In this document: in pieces, positions 1-8,395 of the stretch
How positions within the stretch are numbered: the first letter of the stretch is position 1
Layout: the number at the start of each line of letters is the position of its first letter
NCBI RefSeq assembly: GCF_029626265.1
Contig: NZ_JARUBN010000001.1
Location: 7,319,001-7,383,000, forward strand
Direction of reading: 5' to 3'
Length of the DNA: 64,000 nt
DNA from: Micromonospora sp. WMMD1102
GTDB lineage: Bacteria; Actinomycetota; Actinomycetes; Mycobacteriales; Micromonosporaceae
The notes under the pieces: model-generated
What the model was told of the DNA's origin: nothing
Databases searched by the model: none
The model's input: only the letters and a program-made list of their open reading frames with translations
Program-made: the position numbers and the translations under genes

Positions 1-51
1 ATGCGGCAACGCCTGGCCGCGGCCCAGCTCCGGATCGGGGAGGACCGATGA
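1..51 (+). CDS. 3' end of an upstream ORF, probably a permease
   Basis: An open frame enters from the left edge and ends in TGA at 49-51, with a visible last stretch of MRQRLAAAQLRIGEDR. The stop overlaps the ATG of the next gene (ATGA), so the two are translationally coupled. The tail has the same character as the end of the next permease (RRMRLGEVLRLGEEN), a short basic cytoplasmic end after the last membrane helix. I infer that it is the C-terminus of a second FtsX-like permease of the same exporter. The true start lies outside the window. Confidence 0.55.
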   Translation: MRQRLAAAQLRIGEDR

Positions 52-2798
52 ACAGTCGACTGCCGGGACCGTTGCGGCGGGCCCGGGTCTTCGCCGGCTA
101 TCTGGGGCTGCTCGGCATGCTCGGGCTGGTGGCGGCGCTGCTGGTGACCGGGGCGCCCCGGCTGGCCAACGGGTTCGCCGACGACGGGCTGCGGCACGAC
201 GTACGGGACCTGCCGTACCAGGTCCGGGACCTGAACCTCACCGCGGACCAGGACCCGCTCCAACGACCGGACGCCGCCGCGGCCGCCGACCAGCTGGACC
301 GGTACCGGAAGCGGTTGCCGGGACCGCTGCCGGGGCTGGTCGGCCAGCAGTGGTTCGCCGGCCGGATCGGCCCGAAGGACCTGAGCGTGTCGGGTGACGC
401 GCCGTCGCTGCGCGGGAACTGCCCACCGGAGCTGCAACTGCGCGGCCAGGCCGGCATCGAACGGGAGCTGCGGATGGTCGAGGGGCGCTGGCCGGTGTCC
501 CGGGGCGGGGTCGAGGCGGCGGTGTCCCGGGAGGCCGCCGGCATCCTCGGGCTGCGGGTCGGCACCCTCGTCGAACTCAGCGGCAAGGGCTTCGTGCTGG
601 GCTCCGTACCGGTCCGGATCGTCGGGATCTACGACCCGGTCGATCCGGCGGCACCGGCCTGGGACGCGATCCGGTTGGCCGAGGTGCCCTGCCCGAGCCC
701 GACCGACGGCACCACGCACCGGGCGGCGCTGCTTACCGACCTGCCCGGGATCACCGCCGCCGGCCGGGTGCTCGGGATCGGCTACGACTGGCGGTACCGG
801 GTCGACGAGGAGCGGATGACCAGCGCCGACATCCCGGAGGTGCTGACCGCGTTCGCAGCGACCCGGCGCACCCCGCCGGAGCGCGGGCTGGTCCTGGCGA
901 CCGGCCTGGACAGCGGCCTGACCCGGTTCGACGACCAGCTCCGGGCGGTGCGGGCGCTGCTCGCCGTGGTGCAGGCCGGCATCCTGGCCACCCTGCTCGG
1001 GCTTGTCGTCCTGGCGGCCGGGCTGGCGGTGCAGCGCCGCCGGGAGGAGTTCACGCTGCTGCGGGCCAGGGGGGCGGCGACCGCGGCGATCGGGGCCCGC
1101 ACCCTGCGGGAGACCGCCGTGGTGCTGCCGTTCGCGGTACTCGCCGGCTGGCTGCTCGGCCGGTTGGCACCGGGGCGCCCGGCCGGGGCCGAACCGCTCG
1201 GCGTCGCGCTGGTCCTGCTCGGCACCACCCTGGCGATCCCGCTGCTGGCGGTGCTGAGCCAGCGCCGGGCGAGTTTCGTCGGCCAGCGTCGCGACCTGGT
1301 CCGGCACCGCCCGTCGGTACGCCGGCTCACCGCCGAACTCTTCGTGCTGCTGCTCGCCGTACTCGGCGTGCTGCTGCTGCACCGGCGCGGGCTGAGCCAG
1401 GCCAGCGGGGTCGACCCGTACCTGGTGTCGGTGCCGGTGCTGCTGGCCGTGGCAGCCGCCCTGCTGGCGCTGCGGCTGGTGCCGTGGCCGTTGCGCCAGC
1501 TGGGCCGGATCGCCGCCCGGGCCCGTACGGTGGTGCCGTTCGTCGGGCTGGCCCGGGCCGGCCGGGGCGCACCGGTGACCGTCGGGCCGCTGGCCGTACT
1601 CGTCGTGGCGATCGCCACCGGCGTCTTCACGAGCGTGGTGACCAGCACCGTCGCCGAGGCCCGGGACCGGGTCACCGACCAGGAGATCGGCGCCGACGCC
1701 CGGATCACCGGCTCGTACTCCGAGCAGGCCACCGCCGACCGGCTCGCCGCGCTGCCCGGGGTGGCCGCGGTCAGTCCGCTCGCCGTCGAGGTGGGCCAGC
1801 CGTTGCGTTCGGCCACCCCGGACCTGCTCGGCGGCCGGGACCTCGGCCAGGTGCAGGTACTCGTGGTGGACGGTCCGTCGCTGGCCCGGGTGCTGGCGGA
1901 GAGCGGCGTCGACGCGGGCGTGCCGGCCGGGCTGACCGCGCCGGGGCGGGTCGACGGTCCGGTGCCGGCGCTGGTCTCGCCGGACGTGGCCGATGCGGTC
2001 GGTGCCGGGGCGGTCGGTGCCGGGGCGGTCGGTGCCGGGGCGGTGACCGAGGTGCAGGGCCGGCGGTACGCGTTCCGGGTCGACCGGGTCGCGTCCGGCT
2101 TCCCGGGCGTCGCGGTCGACGCCCGGCGGTTCGTGGTGCTCCCCTGGCAGGCACTGCCGGTGCCGGAGTTCCAGCCGATCCGGGCCAACCAGTTCCTGCT
2201 GGCCGGGGAGGGTTTCGCGCCCGCCGAGCTGACCGCGACGGTGGACGCCGCCCAGCGGGAGTACCTGGCGAAGGTGCTCGCCCAGCCGGTCGAGCAGGTA
2301 CGCCCGCAGACCGCGGTCGCCGTCGACACCTGGACGGCGCACCGACGGTCGCTGGAGCGCAGCGGTGTGAACCGGCTGCTCAGCTTCACCTTCGGCACCG
2401 GGGTGGCCGGGGCGACCGCGCTGGCGCTGCTGGCGGTCGGTTTCGCCGTGCTCGCCGAGGCGCCGGGCCGGGGCCGGATGCTGTCCCGGTTGCGCACGAT
2501 GGGGCTCTCCGGGCGGCAGGGCCGGGGGCTGCTCGTCTACGAGCTGGTGCCGCTGCTCGGGGTCGCGGTGCTGACCGGTGGGCTGGTCGGGGTGGCCCTG
2601 CCCCGGCTGCTCGGGCCGGCGCTGGGGCTCTCCGGCTTCACCGGCGGGCTGCCGGCCCGGATCCACCTGGATCCGCTGCTGCTGGTCGCCGTACTGCTGC
2701 TGGTGGTGGTGGCGCTGGTCGCCGCCCTCGCGGTGGAGAACGTGGTCAACCGGCGGATGCGCCTCGGCGAGGTGCTCCGGCTCGGAGAGGAGAACTGA
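48..2798 (+). CDS. FtsX-like ABC transporter permease (MacB/LolE type)
   Basis: This 916-residue integral membrane protein has the organisation of large FtsX-family permeases. An N-terminal membrane helix (about residues 17-45) is followed by an extracytoplasmic domain. A block of helices covers about 305-480, with more near 515-540. A second extracytoplasmic domain spans about 545-770, and three C-terminal helices follow. Such permeases work with a LolD/MacB-like ATPase in exporting lipids, peptides or in envelope stress signalling; the substrate cannot be read here. The ATG overlaps the preceding stop by 4 bp. Two ATPase genes follow directly, so an exporter operon is likely. Residues around 650-664 are a GAGAV tandem repeat in the second outside domain. 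Confidence 0.88.
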   Translation: MNSRLPGPLRRARVFAGYLGLLGMLGLVAALLVTGAPRLANGFADDGLRHDVRDLPYQVRDLNLTADQDPLQRPDAAAAADQLDRYRKRLPGPLPGLVGQQWFAGRIGPKDLSVSGDAPSLRGNCPPELQLRGQAGIERELRMVEGRWPVSRGGVEAAVSREAAGILGLRVGTLVELSGKGFVLGSVPVRIVGIYDPVDPAAPAWDAIRLAEVPCPSPTDGTTHRAALLTDLPGITAAGRVLGIGYDWRYRVDEERMTSADIPEVLTAFAATRRTPPERGLVLATGLDSGLTRFDDQLRAVRALLAVVQAGILATLLGLVVLAAGLAVQRRREEFTLLRARGAATAAIGARTLRETAVVLPFAVLAGWLLGRLAPGRPAGAEPLGVALVLLGTTLAIPLLAVLSQRRASFVGQRRDLVRHRPSVRRLTAELFVLLLAVLGVLLLHRRGLSQASGVDPYLVSVPVLLAVAAALLALRLVPWPLRQLGRIAARARTVVPFVGLARAGRGAPVTVGPLAVLVVAIATGVFTSVVTSTVAEARDRVTDQEIGADARITGSYSEQATADRLAALPGVAAVSPLAVEVGQPLRSATPDLLGGRDLGQVQVLVVDGPSLARVLAESGVDAGVPAGLTAPGRVDGPVPALVSPDVADAVGAGAVGAGAVGAGAVTEVQGRRYAFRVDRVASGFPGVAVDARRFVVLPWQALPVPEFQPIRANQFLLAGEGFAPAELTATVDAAQREYLAKVLAQPVEQVRPQTAVAVDTWTAHRRSLERSGVNRLLSFTFGTGVAGATALALLAVGFAVLAEAPGRGRMLSRLRTMGLSGRQGRGLLVYELVPLLGVAVLTGGLVGVALPRLLGPALGLSGFTGGLPARIHLDPLLLVAVLLLVVVALVAALAVENVVNRRMRLGEVLRLGEEN
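1995..2044 (+). repeat. 15-bp in-frame tandem repeat in the permease gene
   Basis: Three near-perfect copies of GGTGCCGGGGCGGTC encode VGAGA units in the predicted outside domain of the permease. Unit length is a multiple of three, so copy-number change would keep the frame. Probably a flexible linker; possibly variable between strains. Confidence 0.85.
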
Positions 2799-2836
2799 GA
2801 TGGCTGCCGGGGTTGGTCTCGGAGAGGGGAACTGAG

Positions 2837-3808
2837 ATGGCGAGTCCGACGACCGCCGAGGCGGTACCCGAGCTGGCGGTACTCCAGCGCAGGGCGGCGG
2901 CCCGGGCCGGCGGCGCGGACCGGCTGCGTGGGCACATCGTCTGCGACGGGCTGGTCCGGATCTTCAAGACCGAGGGTGTCGAGGTGGTCGCCCTACAGGG
3001 GCTGGACCTGGTGGTCGACCGGGGCGAGCTGCTCGCGATCGTCGGCGCCTCCGGTTCGGGCAAGTCGACGGTGCTCAACATCCTCTCCGGGCTGGACGTG
3101 CCGACCGCCGGGATCGCCCGGGTGGCCGACTACGACCTGTTGACCATGTCGCCGAAGCGCCGGCTGCGGTACCGCCGGCACACCGTCGGGTTCGTCTGGC
3201 AGCAGACCGCGCGGAACCTGCTGCCGTACCTGACCGCCCGGGAGAACGTGGAGCTGCCGATGCGGCTGGCCCGGGGGCTGCGCGGCCGGGCGGCCCGGAA
3301 GCGGGCCACCGAGCTGCTCGAGATGGTCGGGGTCGGCTACTGCGCCGACCGCCGGCCGGACCAGATGAGCGGCGGCGAGCAGCAGCGCTGCGCGGTGGCG
3401 GTCGCGGTGGCCAACGACCCGGAGGTGCTCTTCGCCGACGAGCCGACCGGTGAGCTGGACGAGGCGACCGCCGCCGATGTCTTCGGCGCGCTGCGCACCA
3501 TAAACGCCGAGCTTGGCGTCACAATCGTGGTGGTCACGCACGACCAGGCCGTCTCGGCCCAGGTCCGCCGGACGGTCGCGATCCGGGACGGCCGGACCGC
3601 CTCCGAGGTACGCCGCTCCACCCGGCTCGGTGCGGACGGCGTCGAGGAGCTGGTGACCGAGGAGTACGCGCTGCTGGACCGGTCGGGCCGGATGCAGTTG
3701 CCGGCCGCCTTCGTCGACGCGCTGAGCCTGCGCGACCGGGTACGCCTCAACCTGGAGCCGGACCACGTGCAGGTCCGGCCGGGCGGCACGGGTGGTGAAC
3801 AGCCGTGA
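2837..3808 (+). CDS. ABC transporter ATP-binding protein with C-terminal extension
   Basis: A 323-residue ATPase of the LolD/MacB type that should energise the adjacent FtsX-like permease. Visible motifs are Walker A GASGSGKST (about 70-78), a Q-loop near FVWQQT, signature MSGGEQQRC, Walker B VLFADEPTGELD and the switch histidine in VVVTHD. The ATG at 2837 is preceded by GGAGAGGGGA at good spacing; the open frame extends far upstream but only as a shadow of the permease. About 60 residues follow the normal end of the fold. They include DRSGRMQLPAAFVDAL, which resembles an AbrB/MazE-type hairpin; this is only a visual similarity. The stop overlaps a possible upstream GTG of the next ATPase. 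Confidence 0.9.
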   Translation: MASPTTAEAVPELAVLQRRAAARAGGADRLRGHIVCDGLVRIFKTEGVEVVALQGLDLVVDRGELLAIVGASGSGKSTVLNILSGLDVPTAGIARVADYDLLTMSPKRRLRYRRHTVGFVWQQTARNLLPYLTARENVELPMRLARGLRGRAARKRATELLEMVGVGYCADRRPDQMSGGEQQRCAVAVAVANDPEVLFADEPTGELDEATAADVFGALRTINAELGVTIVVVTHDQAVSAQVRRTVAIRDGRTASEVRRSTRLGADGVEELVTEEYALLDRSGRMQLPAAFVDALSLRDRVRLNLEPDHVQVRPGGTGGEQP

Positions 3809-3873
3809 CCGGGGCGACGGAACGGCACGACCGGGGGCAGGAAGCGGGCGGGAACGGCACAGGAGGGCGGCTG

Positions 3874-4692
3874 ATGGGCGAGGAGCTGGTCCGGGTCGAG
3901 GGGGTCGGCCGGGACTACGCCACCGGTGACCGGGTGGTGCACGCGGTCCGGGAGGTCTCCTTCACCGCCGCCCGGGGCGAGCTGGTGGCGATCCGGGGTC
4001 GCTCCGGGGCCGGCAAGACCACCCTGCTGAACCTGATCGGTGGCCTGGACCGGCCGACCTCCGGGCGGATCCACGTCGCCGGGCACGAGATCACCGCCGC
4101 CGGCAGCGCGGAGCTCCTGGAGCTGCGCCGCTCGACGATCGGCTTCGTCTTCCAGTCGTTCGGGCTGATCCCGATCCTGTCGGCGGCGGAGAACGTCGGG
4201 GTGCCGCTGCGGCTGGCGAGGCGGGGCCGGGCCGAGCGGGAGGAGCGGGTGGCGATGCTGCTCGAACTGGTCGGCCTGGGCGGCCAGGCGGGGCAGCGGC
4301 CGTACGAGCTCTCCGGCGGACAGCAGCAACGGGTGGCGGTGGCCCGGGCGCTGGCGAACGACCCGGCGCTGCTGATCGCGGACGAGCCAACCGGTCAACT
4401 CGACTCGGAGACCGGTCGTTCGATCATGGATCTGCTCCGCGCCCTGGTGCACGCCCGGGGGATGACCGCGCTGGTGGCCACGCACGACCCGACCCTGATC
4501 GACCTGGCCGACCGGGTGCTGACGTTGCGCGACGGCCGGCTGGTGGCCGGGGCGGGGCTGGACGGAGCGGGGCTGGACGAGGCGGCGCTGGCCGGAGCTG
4601 ATCTCCCGCCGAGCCTCCTGCGGCTCCCCGCTGTTGGCGGCGGACACGATTCAGGGATGGGATCCGTACGAGCGCACGGGTCCCATCCCTGA
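3874..4692 (+). CDS. ABC transporter ATP-binding protein (LolD/MacB type)
   Basis: Second ATPase of the exporter locus, 272 residues, with Walker A GRSGAGKTT, signature LSGGQQQRVA, Walker B LIADEPTGQLD and H-loop ATHD. I place the start at ATG 3874 because AGGAGGG lies about 6 nt upstream. An in-frame GTG at 3805 overlaps the previous stop (GTGA) and would add 23 poorly conserved-looking polar residues, so it is the alternative. The last codons and stop are part of the terminator stem at 4650-4693. Two different ATPases beside at least one large permease suggest either two exporters or a heterodimeric one. Confidence 0.9.
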   Translation: MGEELVRVEGVGRDYATGDRVVHAVREVSFTAARGELVAIRGRSGAGKTTLLNLIGGLDRPTSGRIHVAGHEITAAGSAELLELRRSTIGFVFQSFGLIPILSAAENVGVPLRLARRGRAEREERVAMLLELVGLGGQAGQRPYELSGGQQQRVAVARALANDPALLIADEPTGQLDSETGRSIMDLLRALVHARGMTALVATHDPTLIDLADRVLTLRDGRLVAGAGLDGAGLDEAALAGADLPPSLLRLPAVGGGHDSGMGSVRAHGSHP

Positions 4693-4693
4693 A
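4650..4693. terminator. Bidirectional terminator hairpin overlapping a stop codon
   Basis: An 18-bp stem (arms 4650-4667 and 4676-4693, one T-G wobble, 8-nt loop) lies between the converging ABC ATPase gene and bldC. The right arm contains the ATPase stop codon, so the end of that protein is encoded by the stem itself. No U-tract follows, as is common in high-GC actinomycetes. Confidence 0.8.
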
Positions 4694-4715
4694 TCGATGC
4701 GTTGTTCCTCGGGTC

Positions 4716-4925
4716 TCAGTCGCCCTGCCGCTGCTGGGGGATCTGGCCCTGAAGCAGGGCACGAACCTCCGACTCGCGGTAGCGACGGTGCCCGCCCAGC
4801 GTTCGAATCGCGCTGAGCTTCCCCGCCTTGGCCCACCGGGTCACGGTCTTCGGGTCGACACGGAACATCGACGCGACCTCTGCCGGCGTGAGTAGCGGCT
4901 CAGGTTCATGCGTACGCGATGCCAT
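4716..4925 (-). CDS. bldC: BldC-family developmental transcription regulator
   Basis: The 69-residue product is a stand-alone MerR-type winged helix-turn-helix. Its central sequence PLLTPAEVASMFRVDPKTVT, followed by RWAKAGKL and GGHRRYRESEVRALL, matches Streptomyces BldC nearly residue for residue from memory. BldC (68 aa in Streptomyces) controls the timing of development and binds cooperatively to AT-rich direct repeats. GAGGAG lies upstream of the ATG. Neighbours support the call: a conserved protein and a branched-chain amino acid dehydrogenase lie next to bldC in Streptomyces too. The upstream region 5040-5110 is unusually AT-rich for this genome, which suits a promoter. Confidence 0.95.
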   Translation of the reverse strand: MASRTHEPEPLLTPAEVASMFRVDPKTVTRWAKAGKLSAIRTLGGHRRYRESEVRALLQGQIPQQRQGD

Positions 4926-5114
4926 CGGTCACTCCTCCACAGGTGCCTATAGACATCGGCCGGGGTCCCGCCGGCCGACGCGTCTCCCATGGTCCGGCTA
5001 GTCCCCGATGTCCGACATGGGCCGAACGGCCGAAGGTCCCTGGATGGACGGATGAACAATGACCGATATATGGGCCTTTTTTATGCCAGAAAAAGACTTA
5101 ACCGGACGGCCGAT

Positions 5115-5146
5115 TGCCCCTCGTGACGCTGATATTACGAGGGGCA
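5115..5146. terminator. Hairpin between the conserved gene and bldC
   Basis: TGCCCCTCGT (5115-5124) and ACGAGGGGCA (5137-5146) form a perfect 10-bp stem with a 12-nt loop. It lies downstream of the minus-strand gene ending at 5191 and upstream of bldC, so it probably insulates bldC transcription from the gene before it. An A/T-rich stretch follows on the minus strand. Confidence 0.7.
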
Positions 5147-5190
5147 TTCATCTGTGTGCGCTCCCAATGGGCCCTGAGCCGCATTGTTCG

Positions 5191-6030
5191 CTAATTGCAA
5201 CGCTCCAGTAACTGGACCGCTCGCCAGCGCGCAACAAGCTTCTCGTACGCCTCGGTCGCGGCGTCCGCGTCGCCCCGGGAGAGCCCGGCCAGCCCCGCCG
5301 CGACCAGTTCCGGGGAGTCGTCCGCGGCCAGCGCCTCGTCCGTCAGCAGGTCGACCAGCCCGCCGTAGTCCAGCTCCACCACCGACCGGGGATGGAACTC
5401 CTCGAGCCACCGGGCGCCCTCCTCGACCGCTTCGGTGATCGGCGCGTCCCCGACCGACTTGCGCAGCACCGACAGCCCCCGGGAGGCCCGCCGCCGGGCC
5501 TTGGAGATCTCGGTGCGGTAGCGCAGCACCCGCCGGTCCGGCCGGGTGGTCAGCTCCCGCTCCTCCGGGTCGACGAAGACGAACCAGCGCAGCGGTACCC
5601 CCCAGGTGGCGATCTGCTCGTGCAGCCTCGGCACCCCGTGCTCCAGCACCCGCGCCCCGCTGCGCCAGTCCTCCACCACCGCCTTGGCCTGACCGGCCAG
5701 CACCGGCGGGACGAACGCGTCGGCCAGCACCGGAGGTACGCCGTCCCGGGCGCTCAGCGCCGCCTCGGCGACCCGGACCCGCAGGTTCCAGGGGCAGACC
5801 AGCAGCGTGTCGTCGGCCTCCAGGACGTACGCCTCCTCGGGCAGGTCGGGCAGCCGCGTCCAGCCCGCGCCCAGCGCCTCGATCACCGCCGTCCGCTGCC
5901 GGACCGGCCCCTCCAACGGGGCCACCGCTCTGCCCTCCTTGACGTACCGACGCCAGAAGAGCTGCCGGTCCCGATCGAAGGCGGTCAACGGCTCGTACAC
6001 CCGCAGGTAGGAAGCGAAGAGCGACGGCAC
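5191..6030 (-). CDS. Conserved actinobacterial protein of unknown function
   Basis: This 279-residue protein starts [15 protein letters not shown] and has no signal peptide or membrane helix. It is rich in Glu/Arg/Leu and looks soluble, with a likely C-terminal helical region around [13 protein letters not shown] recognise it only as the conserved hypothetical that accompanies bldC and the valine/leucine dehydrogenase gene in actinomycetes. The GTG at 6030 is chosen because GGGAGG lies about 8 nt upstream; the open frame extends further but only over the divergent intergenic region. It is divergent from the dehydrogenase at 6227. No function is proposed. Confidence 0.8.
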   Translation of the reverse strand: MPSLFASYLRVYEPLTAFDRDRQLFWRRYVKEGRAVAPLEGPVRQRTAVIEALGAGWTRLPDLPEEAYVLEADDTLLVCPWNLRVRVAEAALSARDGVPPVLADAFVPPVLAGQAKAVVEDWRSGARVLEHGVPRLHEQIATWGVPLRWFVFVDPEERELTTRPDRRVLRYRTEISKARRRASRGLSVLRKSVGDAPITEAVEEGARWLEEFHPRSVVELDYGGLVDLLTDEALAADDSPELVAAGLAGLSRGDADAATEAYEKLVARWRAVQLLERCN

Positions 6031-6226
6031 GGCGCGATCCTCCCACGAAACGAGAGCGGACGAGTCTCCAGCATCTCCAATCCGTCTCGGGCGCCGGCCG
6101 CGGACCATCTCCGTGCCGATCACGATTAGGCTCGGAGCAGGCCGGCAACATCCCCCGCCGGCACCTCGGGAGCCCCCTCCCGCCGCATCCCACGAGGATG
6201 CCCACCTCCAGATCAGGAGCGAAGAC

Positions 6227-7309
6227 ATGGACGTATTCGCCAGCACCGACGGTCCGGAACCCGACGGCCACGAGCAGGTCGTGTTCTGCCAGGACAAGCA
6301 GACCGGACTCAAGGCGATCATCGCCATCTACTCCACCGCGCTCGGCCCGGCACTCGGCGGCACCCGCTGCTACCCGTACGCCACCGAGGCCGAGGCGCTG
6401 CACGACGTGCTCGACCTGTCCCGGGGGATGGCGTACAAGAACGCGCTCGCCGGGTTGGACCTCGGGGGCGGCAAGGCGGTCATCTGGGGCGACCCGGAGC
6501 GGGTCAAGACCGAGCCGCTGCTGCGGGCGTACGGCCGCTTCGTCGAGTCGCTGAACGGCCGCTACTACACCGCCTGCGACGTCGGCACCTACGTCGCCGA
6601 CATGGACGTGGTGGCCCGGGAGACCCGCTTCGTGACCGGCCGCAGCGTCGAGCACGGCGGTGCCGGGGACTCGTCGGTGCTGACCGCCTGGGGCGTCTTC
6701 CAGGGGATGCGGGCCGCCGCCGAGCACACCTGGGGCGCGCCGACCCTGGCCGGCCGCCGGGTCGGGGTCGCCGGGCTCGGCAAGGTCGGCAAGCACCTGA
6801 CCGGGCACCTGATCGACGACGGCGCCTCGGTGGTGGCCACCGACGTGAACGAGAAGGCACTGGCCTGGGTCCGGCAGGCGTACCCGCAGGTCGACGTGGT
6901 CGCCGACACCCAGGCCCTGATCACCTCCGACATCGACGTGTACGCCCCCTGCGCCCTCGGCGGCGCGCTGGACGACGACACCGTGCCGGTGCTGCGCGCC
7001 TCGGTGGTGGTCGGCGCCGCGAACAACCAGCTCGCGCACCCGGGGATCGAGAAGCTGCTCGCCGACCGGCGCGTGCTGTACGCCCCCGACTACGTGGTGA
7101 ACGCCGGCGGGGTGATCCAGGTCGCCGACGAGATCGAGGGCTTCAACTTCGAGCGGGCCAAGCTGCGGGCCACCCGGATCTACGACACCACCCGGCAGAT
7201 CCTGCGGCTGGCCGATGCCGAGGGCGTGCCGCCGGTGGTCGCCGCCGACCGGCTCGCCGAGCGGCGGATGGCCGAGGTCGGCCGGCTGCGCACCATCCAC
7301 CTGCGCTGA
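6227..7309 (+). CDS. vdh: Branched-chain amino acid (Leu/Val) dehydrogenase
   Basis: A 360-residue Glu/Leu/Phe/Val dehydrogenase-family enzyme that oxidatively deaminates branched-chain amino acids with NAD+, feeding 2-oxoacids to catabolism or to branched fatty-acid and polyketide primers. The two catalytic-site lysines lie in [19 protein letters not shown]. The Rossmann loop is GLGKVGKHL, and C-terminal [11 protein letters not shown] is family-typical. The ATG at 6227 has AGGAG upstream; the longer open frame is not supported. In Streptomyces the valine dehydrogenase gene vdh is near bldC, hence the symbol. Choice between Val and Leu preference cannot be made by eye. A terminator follows. 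Confidence 0.92.
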   Translation: MDVFASTDGPEPDGHEQVVFCQDKQTGLKAIIAIYSTALGPALGGTRCYPYATEAEALHDVLDLSRGMAYKNALAGLDLGGGKAVIWGDPERVKTEPLLRAYGRFVESLNGRYYTACDVGTYVADMDVVARETRFVTGRSVEHGGAGDSSVLTAWGVFQGMRAAAEHTWGAPTLAGRRVGVAGLGKVGKHLTGHLIDDGASVVATDVNEKALAWVRQAYPQVDVVADTQALITSDIDVYAPCALGGALDDDTVPVLRASVVVGAANNQLAHPGIEKLLADRRVLYAPDYVVNAGGVIQVADEIEGFNFERAKLRATRIYDTTRQILRLADAEGVPPVVAADRLAERRMAEVGRLRTIHLR

Positions 7310-7332
7310 CCGGCCCGCCGTGGGCGGATGAG

Positions 7333-7360
7333 GCGGAGCCGGTCCGGGTACCGGCTCCGC
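7333..7360 (+). terminator. Terminator after the dehydrogenase gene
   Basis: GCGGAGCCGGT (7333-7343) pairs perfectly with ACCGGCTCCGC (7350-7360) around a 6-nt loop, 24 bp past the stop codon. Confidence 0.8.
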
Positions 7361-7651
7361 GCGCCACTGGCGGCCCGGAGACCGATTGCCGGTTATTCAG
7401 GTCGAAAGTACGCTGTACTGGACTGATGGGCCTGGAGGCCGCAAACGCGTCATGGCCGGGCCTCCGCGTCGCTCCTTACTGAGTAGAATGGCACCGCCCG
7501 TCGATGTCCGCGCGACGCGCGGGCACGGACGGTGGTAACCCGAGGTGCCGAACCGGGTCCTCCCCATGTACCGTAAGAGCCACGAGAGATGCCTGACGTC
7601 ATCGGGGCCCGCCTTCGGGCTGCCCCGAATTCTGTGCGAGGGGGTCGAGCC
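7361..7651 (+). promoter_or_regulatory. Upstream region of the DUF3073 gene, no gene seen
   Basis: No credible ORF was found here. A TAGAAT hexamer at 7484-7489 is a reasonable -10 element, without a clear -35, which would give a 5' leader of about 155 nt. An imperfect GGAGGCC/GGCCTCC dyad lies around 7433-7463. I see no known riboswitch. Confidence 0.35.
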
Positions 7652-7867
7652 ATGGGGCGCGGCCGTGCTAAGGCCAAGCAGACTAAGGTCGCCCGGGAGT
7701 TGAAGTACCACTCCCCGAACACCGACCTCGCCGCCTTGCAGCGAGAACTCGGCGGCAGCCGCAAGTCGGACCACGACTTCGACGACGACTACAAAGAGTA
7801 TGTCGACGACGATGACGAGGACCATGACGCGGACGACGACCGCGACACCTGGTCGTCGTCCCGCTGA
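7652..7867 (+). CDS. DUF3073 family small protein
   Basis: 71 residues with the hallmark basic N-terminus MGRGRAKAKQTKVARELKY and a very acidic Asp-rich C-terminus. This fits DUF3073, a short actinobacteria-restricted family of unknown function usually found next to purM. The ATG at 7652 is preceded by GAGGGGG. An upstream in-frame start at 7589 would add 21 residues that do not look like the family. The charge split (basic head, acidic tail) suggests nucleic-acid or ribosome contact, but that is speculation. Two hairpins follow. Confidence 0.9.
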   Translation: MGRGRAKAKQTKVARELKYHSPNTDLAALQRELGGSRKSDHDFDDDYKEYVDDDDEDHDADDDRDTWSSSR

Positions 7868-7881
7868 TCTCCGGTCACATC

Positions 7882-7908
7882 TGAGCACGCGGTAACACCG
7901 CGTGCTCA
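7882..7908 (+). terminator. Terminator after the DUF3073 gene
   Basis: TGAGCACGCGG (7882-7892) and CCGCGTGCTCA (7898-7908) form a perfect 11-bp stem with a TAACA loop 15 bp past the stop codon. Confidence 0.85.
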
Positions 7909-7957
7909 CGCGTGTCCGAGTGTCCGCGGGCTGTACCGCCGACCGGGAACGCCACCG

Positions 7958-8011
7958 GTAAGGACCTGCCGGGGTCGGAGCCTGCCTCCGAACCCACCGG
8001 CGGGTCCTTAC
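7958..8011. terminator. Long hairpin, probable terminator of the radical SAM operon
   Basis: Arms starting GTAAGGACC (7958) and ending GGTCCTTAC (8011) pair over roughly 24 bp with a few mismatches and a short loop around 7982. It faces both the DUF3073 gene and the minus-strand radical SAM operon, so it probably ends the latter. The 144-bp stretch between it and the precursor stop is discussed in the findings. Confidence 0.7.
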
Positions 8012-8155
8012 CCGTGGTCGGGCTCCGGCGTACCCGGCGGTAAGGGCCGACCGATCAGGTGCGTTCCGCCACAGCCGCCGCAGAGCCGGACATTCCACCG
8101 TTCCAGCTGCCAGAACCGGCACTCGGCACTCGCGGTGATCCGCCTCGCCCGGCGG

Positions 8156-8395
8156 TCAACGGGGACGGTTGTTCCAGTTGTAGAACGTCGGGATGTTCTC
8201 GAAGTGGTTCCAGGCGCAGACCGCGCTCGCGCCGTCCCCACCGGTCGGCACCTCGGCCCGGAGCCGCCGTGCCTCCGCCGCCTCCCGCAGCAGGGTGGTG
8301 AGTCCGTCCCGAGCACCCCGCACCCGGGCGGCCACCGGATCGTGCGATCCGGCCTCGACGGGCTCAGGCGGCCGTGGGCTCGTGATCTCGGGCAT
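8156..8395 (-). CDS. Candidate RiPP precursor peptide (multi-cyclophane type)
   Basis: A 79-residue peptide encoded directly after, and overlapping by 32 bp, the radical SAM gene. Residues 1-50 look like a leader, with an amphipathic Arg/Glu/Leu helix (about 21-48). A GTGGDGAS-like Gly-rich joint (51-57) precedes a 20-residue C-terminus beginning CAWNHFEN and ending NWNNRPR. That tail holds F65-E-N67, F71-Y-N73 and W74-N-N76, plus W62-N-H64: aromatic-x-Asn tripeptides of the sort that radical SAM/SPASM enzymes cross-link into three-residue cyclophanes (triceptides). GGAG lies 5 nt before the ATG. No maturation protease or exporter is visible next to it. Product and cross-links are inferred. 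Confidence 0.72.
   Translation of the reverse strand: MPEITSPRPPEPVEAGSHDPVAARVRGARDGLTTLLREAAEARRLRAEVPTGGDGASAVCAWNHFENIPTFYNWNNRPR

Noticed and set aside
782..2497. 571-residue minus-strand ORF inside the permease gene
   Set aside because: Ser/Arg/Thr-rich antisense frame without domains, a usual effect of very high GC at third positions.
1484..2836. Long Arg/Gly-rich frame in front of the first ABC ATPase
   Set aside because: It is the out-of-frame image of the permease gene; the ATPase start at 2837 has its own ribosome site.
8008..8316. Minus-strand ORF overlapping the precursor, ending in CGGTHL, like the AlaRS/AlaX Cys-x3-His zinc motif
   Set aside because: Upstream of the precursor stop it is only a shadow of the precursor in another frame, there is no start after that stop, and one short motif in a 40-residue stretch is likely chance.
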